DNA of 6,701 nt from CAWDMN01 sp963803155 (GCA_963803155.1 CAWDMN010000005.1:1-6701); one strand, 5' to 3'; shown: positions 1 through 6,468, counted from the stretch's first letter. Notes: generated by a model from the sequence alone, not told the origin. Made by a program: numbers and translations.

Positions 1-82
1 TAGTACTATTTAGAACCCGCAAAAAAGCCGCTGCACTATTCGCCACTAGATAATCCGCCATTCCGGGCATCGAAAGCCTGAA

Positions 83-105
83 AGATTTTGCTCCCCGTAA
101 AATCT
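83..105 (-). terminator. AU-rich hairpin downstream of pgm, possible weak terminator
   Basis: AGATTTT (83-89) and AAAATCT (99-105) are perfect 7-bp inverted arms around a 9-nt loop. The hairpin lies about 70 nt beyond the pgm stop codon. On the pgm transcript it is followed by a short TTTC rather than a real U-tract, and the stem is AT-rich, so it is a poor match to a classical intrinsic terminator. It is the only clear hairpin I see in the 174 bases after pgm. What is seen is the inverted repeat; a role in termination is inference. Confidence 0.25.
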
Positions 106-174
106 GACTAAGTTTCGATAGGCATCAGCCTCGACGTTTTTCGATCGCACCGGGAACCGCAAGAGTGGTAGCAC

Positions 175-1827
175 TTACGCCTTCTTGAGAGTTGCGGAAA
201 TCAATCCCTGGGCCTCGGCGGCAATGGCTTCAAGGTGCTTCATCCCTCTAAAACTCTCGACATAGAGTTTATAGACATTTTCGGTTCCGGAGGGGCGCGC
301 CGCAAACCAGCCGTTGGCAGTCACCACCTTGAGTCCGTCAATCGGGGCATCATTCCCGGGGGCTCGCGTCAATTTAGCCAGGATAGGCTCTCCGGCCAAC
401 TCTCTGGCGGTAACATTTTCGGGAGAGAGTCGTTTTAAGGCTGCTTTTTCCCGGGGCGTAGCCGGGGCATCAAGCCGCTGATAAACCGGACGGCCGTAGC
501 GGTTGGCCATCTCTTCATATACTCTCCCGGGATCTTTCCCGGTTCGGGCAAAAATTTCCGCGGCCAGGAGTCCGAGAATCAATCCATCTTTGTCGGTTGT
601 CCAGACGGTTCCCTTTTGGCAGAGAAAGCTGGCGCCCGCACTCTCCTCACCGCCAAAGCCAATCGTGCCGTCAAGCAGGCCAGTGGAAAACCATTTGAAT
701 CCCACCGGCACTTCTAACAATTTTCTTTCCAAGTCCAAAACCACACGGTCGATGAGACTGCTGCTTACCAGGGTCTTGCCCACTGCCACGGAGACAGGCC
801 ATCCCGGCCGATGGTTCAAGAGATACTGAATCGCCACGGCCAGAAAGTGATTGGGGTTTAAAAGGCCTGAGCCTTTGGTAACAATGCCGTGTCGGTCTGC
901 GTCCGTATCGTTTCCAAAGGCCACGTCAAAGCGGTCCTTGAGTCCGAGCAGATTGGCCATGGCATAAGGGCTTGAACAATCCATTCGAATTTTGCCGTCA
1001 TGGTCCACGCTCATAAATCCGAACGTTTTGTCGATGTCGTGGTTGACCACGGTCAAATCCAAACCGTATTTCTTCCGGATTGGTTCCCAGTATTGGATTC
1101 CCGCGCCTCCCATCGGATCCACGCCGATCCGGACCCCGGAAGAGCTGAGCAACTCCATGTTAATGACTTTGGACAAATCATTGACGTAGGGGCTGACGAA
1201 ATCAAATGCGTGTGCAGTGGCCGCTTTCCGAGCCGTCGAGAAGGGAACACGATTCACCTGCCGGTTTCCTTCTTTCAAATATTGGTTGGCTTTATCCTGA
1301 ATCCATCGAGTGATTTCAGTATCCGCCGGTCCTCCATTGGGCGGATTGTACTTGAATCCTCCATCGGCGGGAGGATTGTGAGAAGGTGTAATCACGATTC
1401 CATCGGCGGGGTGGCTGGCTCTTCCCTGATTATAGACAAGGATCGCCCGGGAAATGGCAGGAGTCGGCGTATACCCGTCATCCGTTTGGAAGAATGTATC
1501 CACTCCATTTGCGGCCAAGACTTCCAGGGCCGTCTGCTCGGCGGGGAGGGAGGCTGCATGGGTGTCTTTCCCCATATAAAGGGGACCATCAATCCACAGG
1601 GCTCTGCGGTAGTCGCAGATAGCCTGGGTGATGGCGAGGATATGGGCTTCATTAAAGGATCCTTTAAAAGGAGAGCCCCGATGTCCGCTGGTTCCGAAAC
1701 CGACCAAGTCATTGGGATCTTCGATGTTTGGACTCTTCTCATAATAGGCCTTCTCCAATGCACTCACATCTATTAGAAGTTCCCGCGGAGCCGGTTTTCC
1801 CGCCAAAGGGTGTATCTTTCCCTCCAT
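175..1827 (-). CDS. pgm: Alpha-D-glucose phosphate-specific phosphoglucomutase
   Basis: This cytoplasmic enzyme interconverts glucose 1-phosphate and glucose 6-phosphate, joining glycolysis to glycogen, trehalose and nucleotide-sugar synthesis. The product is 550 residues counted from the ATG at 1827, close to the roughly 545 of E. coli Pgm, and I recognise similarity to that protein over the whole length. Visible hallmarks are the N-terminal FGTSGHRG loop (about residues 44-51), the phosphoserine loop ITPSHNPP with the catalytic serine at S149, the Mg2+ loop DTDADRHG with aspartates at about 307, 309 and 311, the sugar-binding loop GGEESAG (about 392-398), and the C-terminal phosphate-binding RPSGT (511-515). 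All key residues are present, so the enzyme should be active. The stop is TAA at 175-177. The start was chosen because GGAGG lies 8 nt upstream of this ATG. An in-frame GTG at 1842 overlaps that site and adds five residues (MEEFI) that I do not believe are made. The gene is divergent from the hydrolase gene at 2106. Confidence 0.97.
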   Translation of the reverse strand: MEGKIHPLAGKPAPRELLIDVSALEKAYYEKSPNIEDPNDLVGFGTSGHRGSPFKGSFNEAHILAITQAICDYRRALWIDGPLYMGKDTHAASLPAEQTALEVLAANGVDTFFQTDDGYTPTPAISRAILVYNQGRASHPADGIVITPSHNPPADGGFKYNPPNGGPADTEITRWIQDKANQYLKEGNRQVNRVPFSTARKAATAHAFDFVSPYVNDLSKVINMELLSSSGVRIGVDPMGGAGIQYWEPIRKKYGLDLTVVNHDIDKTFGFMSVDHDGKIRMDCSSPYAMANLLGLKDRFDVAFGNDTDADRHGIVTKGSGLLNPNHFLAVAIQYLLNHRPGWPVSVAVGKTLVSSSLIDRVVLDLERKLLEVPVGFKWFSTGLLDGTIGFGGEESAGASFLCQKGTVWTTDKDGLILGLLAAEIFARTGKDPGRVYEEMANRYGRPVYQRLDAPATPREKAALKRLSPENVTARELAGEPILAKLTRAPGNDAPIDGLKVVTANGWFAARPSGTENVYKLYVESFRGMKHLEAIAAEAQGLISATLKKA

Positions 1828-1835
1828 TATGAATT

Positions 1836-1840
1836 CCTCC
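1836..1840 (-). promoter_or_regulatory. Ribosome-binding site that fixes the pgm start
   Basis: Read on the minus strand, GGAGG is followed by an 8-nt spacer and then ATG at 1827-1825. The competing in-frame GTG (1842-1840) overlaps the first base of this GGAGG and has no comparable Shine-Dalgarno sequence of its own, so the ATG is the better start. Confidence 0.85.
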
Positions 1841-1851
1841 ACTCACTAAAA

Positions 1852-1865
1852 TAAAATGCATTTTA
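1852..1865. promoter_or_regulatory. Perfect 14-bp palindrome in the pgm leader, candidate operator
   Basis: TAAAATGCATTTTA is a perfect self-complementary 14-mer. Its pgm-proximal edge is 24 nt upstream of the pgm ATG, between the ribosome-binding site and the likely promoter region. AT-rich palindromes of this type are common binding sites for dimeric repressors, but a chance occurrence in AT-rich intergenic DNA is quite possible. No convincing -35/-10 pair could be placed for pgm nearby. Confidence 0.3.
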
Positions 1866-2024
1866 ACATATTAGCCGAATCCGACGGGGCAGAGACACTA
1901 CACAAACGACCTTTCCCTTCAACTTGAACCGAGAGCATACATCAGTCCTTTTTAGGGCAGACAAGACTGCATTTTCAGGCTTCCCTGTAGCGTCAATTAT
2001 GCCTTTTCCTTCCACTGAAAAAAG

Positions 2025-2053
2025 TTGTGCCATCTATGATCTTGGCTTAACAT
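2025..2053 (+). promoter_or_regulatory. Candidate sigma70-type promoter for the hydrolase gene
   Basis: TTGTGC (2025-2030) and TAACAT (2048-2053) are separated by 17 nt and match the -35 and -10 consensus at 3 of 6 and 4 of 6 positions. Transcription would begin near 2060, giving a leader of about 45 nt before the ATG at 2106. The match is weak and is offered only as the best candidate in the gap. Confidence 0.25.
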
Positions 2054-2072
2054 TTAGACTCAAAATCTAAAT
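2052..2072. repeat. 7-bp inverted repeat at the hydrolase promoter, candidate operator
   Basis: ATTTAGA (2052-2058) and TCTAAAT (2066-2072) are perfect inverted arms with a 7-nt spacer. The centre-to-centre distance is 14 bp. The repeat overlaps the end of the candidate -10 element and the predicted transcription start, a position where a repressor would block initiation. As an RNA hairpin it would be weak because only two of its pairs are G-C. A regulator-binding role is inference. Confidence 0.3.
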
Positions 2073-2105
2073 CACCGGAGCAACTACTTCCGTCAGAGGT
2101 GTCCC

Positions 2106-3728
2106 ATGCTTTTAGCGAAAATGTTCGGATTCTTTCTATTGGCTTTGTCAATTTATCCCGTGGTGGGGATTGCTCAAAACCCCATCCAACTGAAAGTAAC
2201 TGGAAAGGCAATCCGCTCGAAATTTGGGGGCGTGGGTTTCCACGCAGATTTTTCATTGCCATCTTCGACTCCGGAACATTTCGACCAGGTGTTGGCCAAA
2301 CGTTGGCGCGAATTACAGCCAAGTTTTGCCAGGGTTTCCCACTGGTGGGCTGAGGATCGGCCAGGGATACGCGATTCAAAAGCATTGGAAGGGCTGGCCA
2401 AACAGTTGGTCTTCATGAAGAATAGCGCCAACACGGAAATCTACTTTACGACCATGGGCCTCGGCCCCGTCCTTCAAGGACAATCGCGTCGCGAGTATGT
2501 CATGCGGGTAGTTGATGATTTGGAATATCTCTGGAAACAAGGCGCCACCAATCTTAGGACTTATTGTGTCATGAATGAGCTGTCCTCCAGGGATTGGGCG
2601 GATTTGACCAAAGACCTGCCCACGTTTCAGAATTATCATCAGCTGCTCTTTGATGAGCTCAAGAAACGAAATCTTCCCATCCGGCTGTTGGCTACGGATG
2701 CTTCGCCCATCGAGTACTGGAAAACACTGGAGTGGGCTGCTGCCCATATGGATGGGATCACGGGCGTCTATGGAGGGCATCATTACATCAACGAGCAGGG
2801 ATTAGACGATTTAACCTTTTACGGCTGGTTCAGGGAGAAATGCAGTTGGGCGGTTGATTTGGCGAAAGACAAAGGCAAAGATTTTATCCTGGGTGAATTT
2901 GGTCCGGCTCAATATCATGATAAAAAGCATGGCTTGAGGTGGGACACCTGCCTTTATTACGGGACTCCGCAAGAGCCTTGGGCAGGCCTGCAGCTGGCTG
3001 AAGCAGCGCTGGCCGCCATCAATGCCGGGGTTTATGGGATGGGATACTGGACGTTCACCGATTTTCCGGAACATCCGGAATGGAAGGGCATCAATCAATG
3101 GGGACTCTTCAAATGGTTGACGAATGGTTCGGAGCCCAGAGCGCCTTATTATGCGTATGGCCTGCTGACGAAGTTCTTTCGTGGACCTGCCACCGTTTAT
3201 GAAGTGGAGTCCTCTGACGAGCGATTACGAGTTGCCGCGATTGAGCAGGAGAACATGTGCTGGTCAGTCGCCGTTGTCAATCGGAACCGGGAACAGACTC
3301 CTATCCTCCTTTCCCTGCCGGAAGGGATGCCATCGGTTGCTTTCCGCAAATATGTCTATGATCCGGAAAATCCTCCCAAGACCGAAGATGGCGATTTGCA
3401 GGACGCTTCAGGAAAAATCCAACTGCAGAATGGAGCGTTGAATGATACTTTGAAAGGAGGGACATTGACCGTCTATACCACGGCTTATGATGAGGTCCCT
3501 CCATCTCCCGTCAAAGGATTGGAGGTCAGTGAAGTTGCTAATGCCCGCAAACTCAAGTGGACACCCAATGCAGAAACCGATTTTTGTTACTACCGGATTT
3601 ATCACAACAATATTCGAATTGGCTCCACTATTTCCGCGGAATTTGTGGATGCTGGACCTACCCGGCATCGGCCCGGAAATTATTCCGTAATTGCCGTGGA
3701 TCGTTCCGGCAATGCCAGCCAACCTTGA
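2106..3728 (+). CDS. Exported clan GH-A-like glycoside hydrolase with C-terminal FN3 domain
   Basis: The 540-residue protein begins with a signal peptide: K5, a hydrophobic stretch at about 6-22, and a probable signal peptidase I site after GIA (about residue 23). There is no lipobox cysteine. Residues about 35-355 look like a (beta/alpha)8 barrel of clan GH-A. The motif CVMNELS gives the paired N157-E158 typical of the acid/base at strand 4. GGHHY (223-227) lies near strand 6, ILGEFGP places the likely nucleophile at E264 (strand 7), and GYWTFTDF (313-320) supplies the strand 8 tryptophan. Residues about 356-460 look like the beta-sandwich that often follows such barrels. Residues about 464-540 form a fibronectin III domain beginning PPSPVKGLEV and ending AVDRSGNAS, with the stop immediately after. 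AGAGGT (2095-2100) precedes the ATG by 5 nt. The protein probably acts in the periplasm or outside the cell on a polysaccharide or glycoside. I cannot assign a GH family or substrate; GH39- or GH5-like enzymes are the nearest in feel. Confidence 0.8.
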   Translation: MLLAKMFGFFLLALSIYPVVGIAQNPIQLKVTGKAIRSKFGGVGFHADFSLPSSTPEHFDQVLAKRWRELQPSFARVSHWWAEDRPGIRDSKALEGLAKQLVFMKNSANTEIYFTTMGLGPVLQGQSRREYVMRVVDDLEYLWKQGATNLRTYCVMNELSSRDWADLTKDLPTFQNYHQLLFDELKKRNLPIRLLATDASPIEYWKTLEWAAAHMDGITGVYGGHHYINEQGLDDLTFYGWFREKCSWAVDLAKDKGKDFILGEFGPAQYHDKKHGLRWDTCLYYGTPQEPWAGLQLAEAALAAINAGVYGMGYWTFTDFPEHPEWKGINQWGLFKWLTNGSEPRAPYYAYGLLTKFFRGPATVYEVESSDERLRVAAIEQENMCWSVAVVNRNREQTPILLSLPEGMPSVAFRKYVYDPENPPKTEDGDLQDASGKIQLQNGALNDTLKGGTLTVYTTAYDEVPPSPVKGLEVSEVANARKLKWTPNAETDFCYYRIYHNNIRIGSTISAEFVDAGPTRHRPGNYSVIAVDRSGNASQP

Positions 3729-3886
3729 GTTATCCCGCGCGATCTAACTTTGGCGCAGGAATTGCGCGGCACGGTAACAATAATCAAGATACTGACTTGA
3801 GTCATTTTATGATCTCTGCTGTTAGAATTCACTCGGCGGCTCCACGCCAAGTTCATTCGGGCTCCTCGGAAAATAGTATGGATGGT

Positions 3887-3916
3887 GGCGGGGTGCCCTT
3901 ATAGTCTCACCCCGCC
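3887..3916 (+). terminator. GC-rich 9-bp hairpin after the hydrolase gene, possible terminator
   Basis: GGCGGGGTG (3887-3895) and CACCCCGCC (3908-3916) are perfectly complementary 9-bp arms with a 12-nt loop. Downstream comes TGAG and then TTTT (3921-3924), a short and displaced U-run. The hairpin begins 159 nt after the hydrolase stop codon, which is rather far. The stem would be very stable. It may terminate the hydrolase transcript, or be part of an interspersed intergenic repeat together with the hairpin at 3940. Confidence 0.4.
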
Positions 3917-3939
3917 TGAGTTTTCCAAGCTTGCTCAGA

Positions 3940-3957
3940 CGGCCTGAGGGCAGGCCG
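3940..3957. repeat. Compact 7-bp GC-rich stem-loop (AGGG loop)
   Basis: CGGCCTG (3940-3946) and CAGGCCG (3951-3957) are perfect inverted arms around an AGGG tetraloop. There is no T-run on either strand, so it is not a classical intrinsic terminator. It sits 23 nt after the previous hairpin. Such paired GC-rich stems between genes resemble REP-like interspersed elements, but only one copy is in view. Confidence 0.35.
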
Positions 3958-4046
3958 CCTCCATCATCCCATTTTCATTGTCGTGCTGTAACAGCCGCGC
4001 TGGCGGGTTTAGCTCCCCCGTCTAATTCCGATTCCTCAGCTACGAT

Positions 4047-4075
4047 TTGGCATTTGGTTTTTTTTGTTATAAACT
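4047..4075 (+). promoter_or_regulatory. Candidate sigma70-type promoter for the radical SAM gene
   Basis: TTGGCA (4047-4052; 5 of 6 to TTGACA) is followed after 17 nt by TAAACT (4070-4075; 4 of 6 to TATAAT). A better -10 sequence, TATAAA at 4068-4073, would leave only a 15-nt spacer. The spacer contains a T8 run. If used, the leader of the radical SAM mRNA would be about 240 nt, long enough to hold a regulatory structure. Confidence 0.35.
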
Positions 4076-4081
4076 AAAATC

Positions 4082-4133
4082 TGAATCAATATAAATTTGC
4101 ATTTGGGCCGTAGCGTCATGGTATTTTGATTCA
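4082..4133. repeat. 8-bp inverted repeat with 36-nt spacer downstream of the candidate promoter
   Basis: TGAATCAA (4082-4089) and TTGATTCA (4126-4133) are perfect inverted arms. They lie just beyond the candidate -10 element, so they could be paired half-sites for a regulator or the base of an RNA stem. The intervening 36 nt show no obvious further pairing. Chance is not excluded. Confidence 0.25.
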
Positions 4134-4244
4134 AATCTAATCACGATAAGGTTGCGCCAAAATCTATCGCCATTCACGGATCTCCTCGGGAGCTTTGCCC
4201 AGTTTTTCCAGGTGGGGATTCTTCCTCCTCATGCCTCGCGTTGA

Positions 4245-4261
4245 GATTTTCCGAGAAAATC
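4245..4261 (+). repeat. Leader hairpin with repeated GAGATTTT
   Basis: GATTTTC (4245-4251) and GAAAATC (4255-4261) form a perfect 7-bp stem with a CGA loop, about 63 nt upstream of the radical SAM start codon. GAGATTTT occurs at 4243-4250 and again at 4262-4269, so the strand GAAAATC is flanked on both sides by a possible pairing partner; the right-hand pairing would need a very tight loop. It has no U-tract. It could be a leader structure, but I cannot name it. Confidence 0.3.
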
Positions 4262-4323
4262 GAGATTTTGCGTGGGTTCCATAGCAATGTCTTCCTTATT
4301 ATGGGGGAAAGAGAGAATTCTTC

Positions 4324-6345
4324 ATGAAGATTCAGCTCGCAAAACCTTCTACCAAGCTGCAGGTGGAGCTCCACCTCGTGAAGCCGTCAAATTACGATGA
4401 TGATGGTTATGTGGTGACTCACTTTCGAGGGGTCTTGCCTTCCAACACGCTCAATTGTCTGGCGGCTTTGACGGAAGATGTCATCGTCCAGAAGAGTCTG
4501 GGGGAAGATGTCTCAATGAGGATGTTTCTTTATGATGAGACGGTTCAACACCTGCCGATTAAGAAGATTTGCCGCGCAGCGCGCAAAGAAAATCACCGTG
4601 TTATTGTCTGCCTGGTAGGGGTTCAAACCAACCAGTATCCCCGCGCGGCCGATCTGGCCCGCCAATTCCGCTCTTTGGGCGCCACGGTGCTCATTGGCGG
4701 GTTCCACGTCAGTGGCTATCTTTCCATGATTTCAGAAATTCCTCCCGACATGCGTTCTCTCATGGATTTGGGAGTAACGCTGGTGAAGGGCGAAGTTGAG
4801 GAATCGTGGGCCTCCATTTTGGAGGATGCGGTATATGATCGGCTCAAGCCGCTTTATGATTTTGTGGATGACAAGCCGGACCTTTTTACCAAGCCAATCC
4901 CATTGTTGGACCGTCGCTTGATGAAACGCTTTATGGCAACCAACTTCGGCACCATCGATTGTGGCCGCGGCTGCCCATACAATTGCAGCTTTTGCACGAT
5001 CATCAATGTTCAAGGCCACAAAATGCGGGTGCGATCCGCCTCCGCCATCGCGGAGGCTATTCGCTCCAATTGGCGGCGAAATCAGGTCGATTTTTATTTT
5101 TTTACGGACGACAATTTTGCCCGAAATTCCCAATGGGAAGCCATCTTTGATACTCTGATCCGGCTTAAGGAAGAGGAAAAAATCGATGTGAGATTCATGA
5201 TGCAGGTGGATGTTCTCTCTTACAGAATTCCTCATTTCGTTGAAAAGGCCCGAAGAGCCGGTTGCACACAGGTTTTCATCGGCATGGAAAGCCTCAATCC
5301 GGTGAACCTTAAAAAAGCGGCCAAAAATCAGAATAAAGCGGAAGATTACGTTCATCTGATTCGAGCCTGGCATAAGGCCGAAGTGGCCACTCACGTCGGG
5401 TACATCCTGGGATTTCCGGAGGACTCACCTGAATCCATTCGCCAGGATTTACGGCAACTCACCCAAGAAATCCAAGTGGAACAAGCTTCCTTCTTTATCC
5501 TCACTCCCTTGCCAGGATCGCGCGATCATTTGGAACTGGTGCGCGCGGGCGCCTACATGGATTCGGATTACAATAAGTACGATTCGATTCACGAAACGAT
5601 GCAACATCCCAACTTCCCGCGGGACGGTTCGCTCAAAGCACTCTATTTTGAAGCCTGGGAAACCTTTTACAGCTTCTCCAACATGAAGAAAATATTGTCT
5701 CAGGCCGCGCCAAGGACCTACTGGAATATCTTCAAGAACTTTATCTGGTACAAGAATGCGGCCTTGCTGGAGAGGCGTCATCCCATGATGGCTGGCTTTT
5801 ACCGGAGAAAAAAGCGAAGCGCCATGCGGCCGGGTTTAGCTACACCAGGGTTGTGGAAATTCTGGCGGATGCGCTGTGGTGAAACCTATGAATATGCCAA
5901 AGGAATGATCCAATTGCTTTGGGAGATGCAAGAATTGTGGTTGCAGACCCGCCCCCGCACCGAAGCGGAAGAGCGTCTGGTCGAGGAGATGCATCGAATC
6001 CACCAAGCCGTCCAGCGCCGCTTGACCGCAGCCGAACTGCAATTGGCTTATCAGCGTGCTCGAACTTATTTGCCGGAATTGAAAGTCCCTTCGCGCTTCA
6101 CTCTTTCCTGGCAAAATTGGGCTCTGCTCTATGCCAATTGGCGAGTTTTCACCCGACAGGATATCGATGCCACCTGGCTGAGATTTGCCGAGCGATTAAA
6201 GCGATATCGCTTCCCCTTGTTTCCCCCGATACGATTATTGACAAACCTATGTCTCGATGTTCAGGTTTGGATTCTCTTTGCGATTGCCTTCTTGAGTGCA
6301 CGTGCCCCAATCGGAGGCCATCGATCGGCCTTGGAAGGACTCTGA
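4324..6345 (+). CDS. B12-binding-domain-type radical SAM protein of unknown reaction
   Basis: The 673-residue protein should bind a [4Fe-4S] cluster and S-adenosylmethionine. Residues about 15-175 resemble the Rossmann-like cobalamin-binding domain of BchE/HpnP-type enzymes: VIVCLVGV (93-100), LIGGFH (123-128) and VKGEVEE (154-160). The base-off DxHxxG motif is not seen, as in many members of this class. The radical SAM core follows: CPYNCSFC puts the CxxxCxxC cysteines at 217, 221 and 224, with an extra C213 just before. Core-strand motifs include FFTDDNF (259-265), FIGMES (318-323) and GYILGFPED (359-367). TPLPGS (394-399) followed by a Y-D-S-I-H-E stretch resembles the region after the barrel in HpnP-like proteins. 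Residues about 500-673 are an extension rich in charge, W and helix, ending with a hydrophobic segment (about 637-660) that may touch the membrane. The ATG at 4324 has only a weak purine-rich GAGAG 8 nt upstream. I recognise the overall family as a widespread radical SAM group but know no proven substrate; methylation or another carbon-centred modification is only a guess. Confidence 0.88.
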   Translation: MKIQLAKPSTKLQVELHLVKPSNYDDDGYVVTHFRGVLPSNTLNCLAALTEDVIVQKSLGEDVSMRMFLYDETVQHLPIKKICRAARKENHRVIVCLVGVQTNQYPRAADLARQFRSLGATVLIGGFHVSGYLSMISEIPPDMRSLMDLGVTLVKGEVEESWASILEDAVYDRLKPLYDFVDDKPDLFTKPIPLLDRRLMKRFMATNFGTIDCGRGCPYNCSFCTIINVQGHKMRVRSASAIAEAIRSNWRRNQVDFYFFTDDNFARNSQWEAIFDTLIRLKEEEKIDVRFMMQVDVLSYRIPHFVEKARRAGCTQVFIGMESLNPVNLKKAAKNQNKAEDYVHLIRAWHKAEVATHVGYILGFPEDSPESIRQDLRQLTQEIQVEQASFFILTPLPGSRDHLELVRAGAYMDSDYNKYDSIHETMQHPNFPRDGSLKALYFEAWETFYSFSNMKKILSQAAPRTYWNIFKNFIWYKNAALLERRHPMMAGFYRRKKRSAMRPGLATPGLWKFWRMRCGETYEYAKGMIQLLWEMQELWLQTRPRTEAEERLVEEMHRIHQAVQRRLTAAELQLAYQRARTYLPELKVPSRFTLSWQNWALLYANWRVFTRQDIDATWLRFAERLKRYRFPLFPPIRLLTNLCLDVQVWILFAIAFLSARAPIGGHRSALEGL

Positions 6346-6468
6346 CAAGGTATGTCCCAATGCAGACTTCGCAAAAACCCGATACTAGAGCCATTCCCAC
6401 CTTTGAAAGTTGGCCTAGCGGTGGCACAACTCTCCCGTTCTTCCTCTCGAATCCAAGGATAGTCCGGC

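Larger units (their letters stand above)
3729..4323. other. 595-base gene-free region with hairpins, promoter-like DNA and a structured leader
   Basis: No reading frame here looks like a protein; the short open stretches are compositional. The left part (about 3830-4020) is GC-rich and holds two perfect hairpins (3887-3916 and 3940-3957). The middle (about 4040-4135) turns abruptly AT-rich, with a T8 run at 4058-4065, the best promoter match of the region and a spaced inverted repeat. The right part (4136-4323) is the presumed leader of the radical SAM gene and carries a small hairpin plus a repeated GAGATTTT. I see no tRNA and recognise no riboswitch core, but a cobalamin riboswitch or small RNA cannot be excluded by eye. 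Confidence 0.6.

Noticed and set aside
3..53. Plus-strand open stretch from the left edge ending at TAA (51-53), a possible protein C-terminus
   Set aside because: Only 16 codons are visible and the translation carries no recognisable motif.
1..70. Minus-strand ATG at 70 open to the left edge (23 codons, MPGMADYLV...)
   Set aside because: An open run this short is expected by chance, the upstream ribosome-binding site is weak, and no family can be recognised. It could be the start of a gene downstream of pgm, but the window does not show enough.
1350..1420. Repeated CCATCGGCGGG within pgm
   Set aside because: The copies encode the PADG residues that occur twice around the phosphoserine loop; this is protein sequence, not a DNA repeat element.
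1000..1776. Long open frame (258 codons) on the plus strand opposite pgm
   Set aside because: It lies wholly antisense to a clearly conserved phosphoglucomutase, and its translation is low-complexity with no recognisable domain.
3735..3769. CCGCGC / GCGCGG pair just after the hydrolase stop, considered as a terminator
   Set aside because: The arms are only 6 bp with a 23-nt loop and no U-tract follows, so it is a weaker candidate than the hairpin at 3887.
4174..4374. Minus-strand open frame of 66 codons across the radical SAM start
   Set aside because: It overlaps the start of a well-supported gene, lacks a clear ribosome-binding site and shows no domain.
4732..5394. Open frame of 220 codons on the minus strand opposite the radical SAM gene
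   Set aside because: It is antisense to the radical SAM core, has no family resemblance, and is explained by the codon bias of the true gene.
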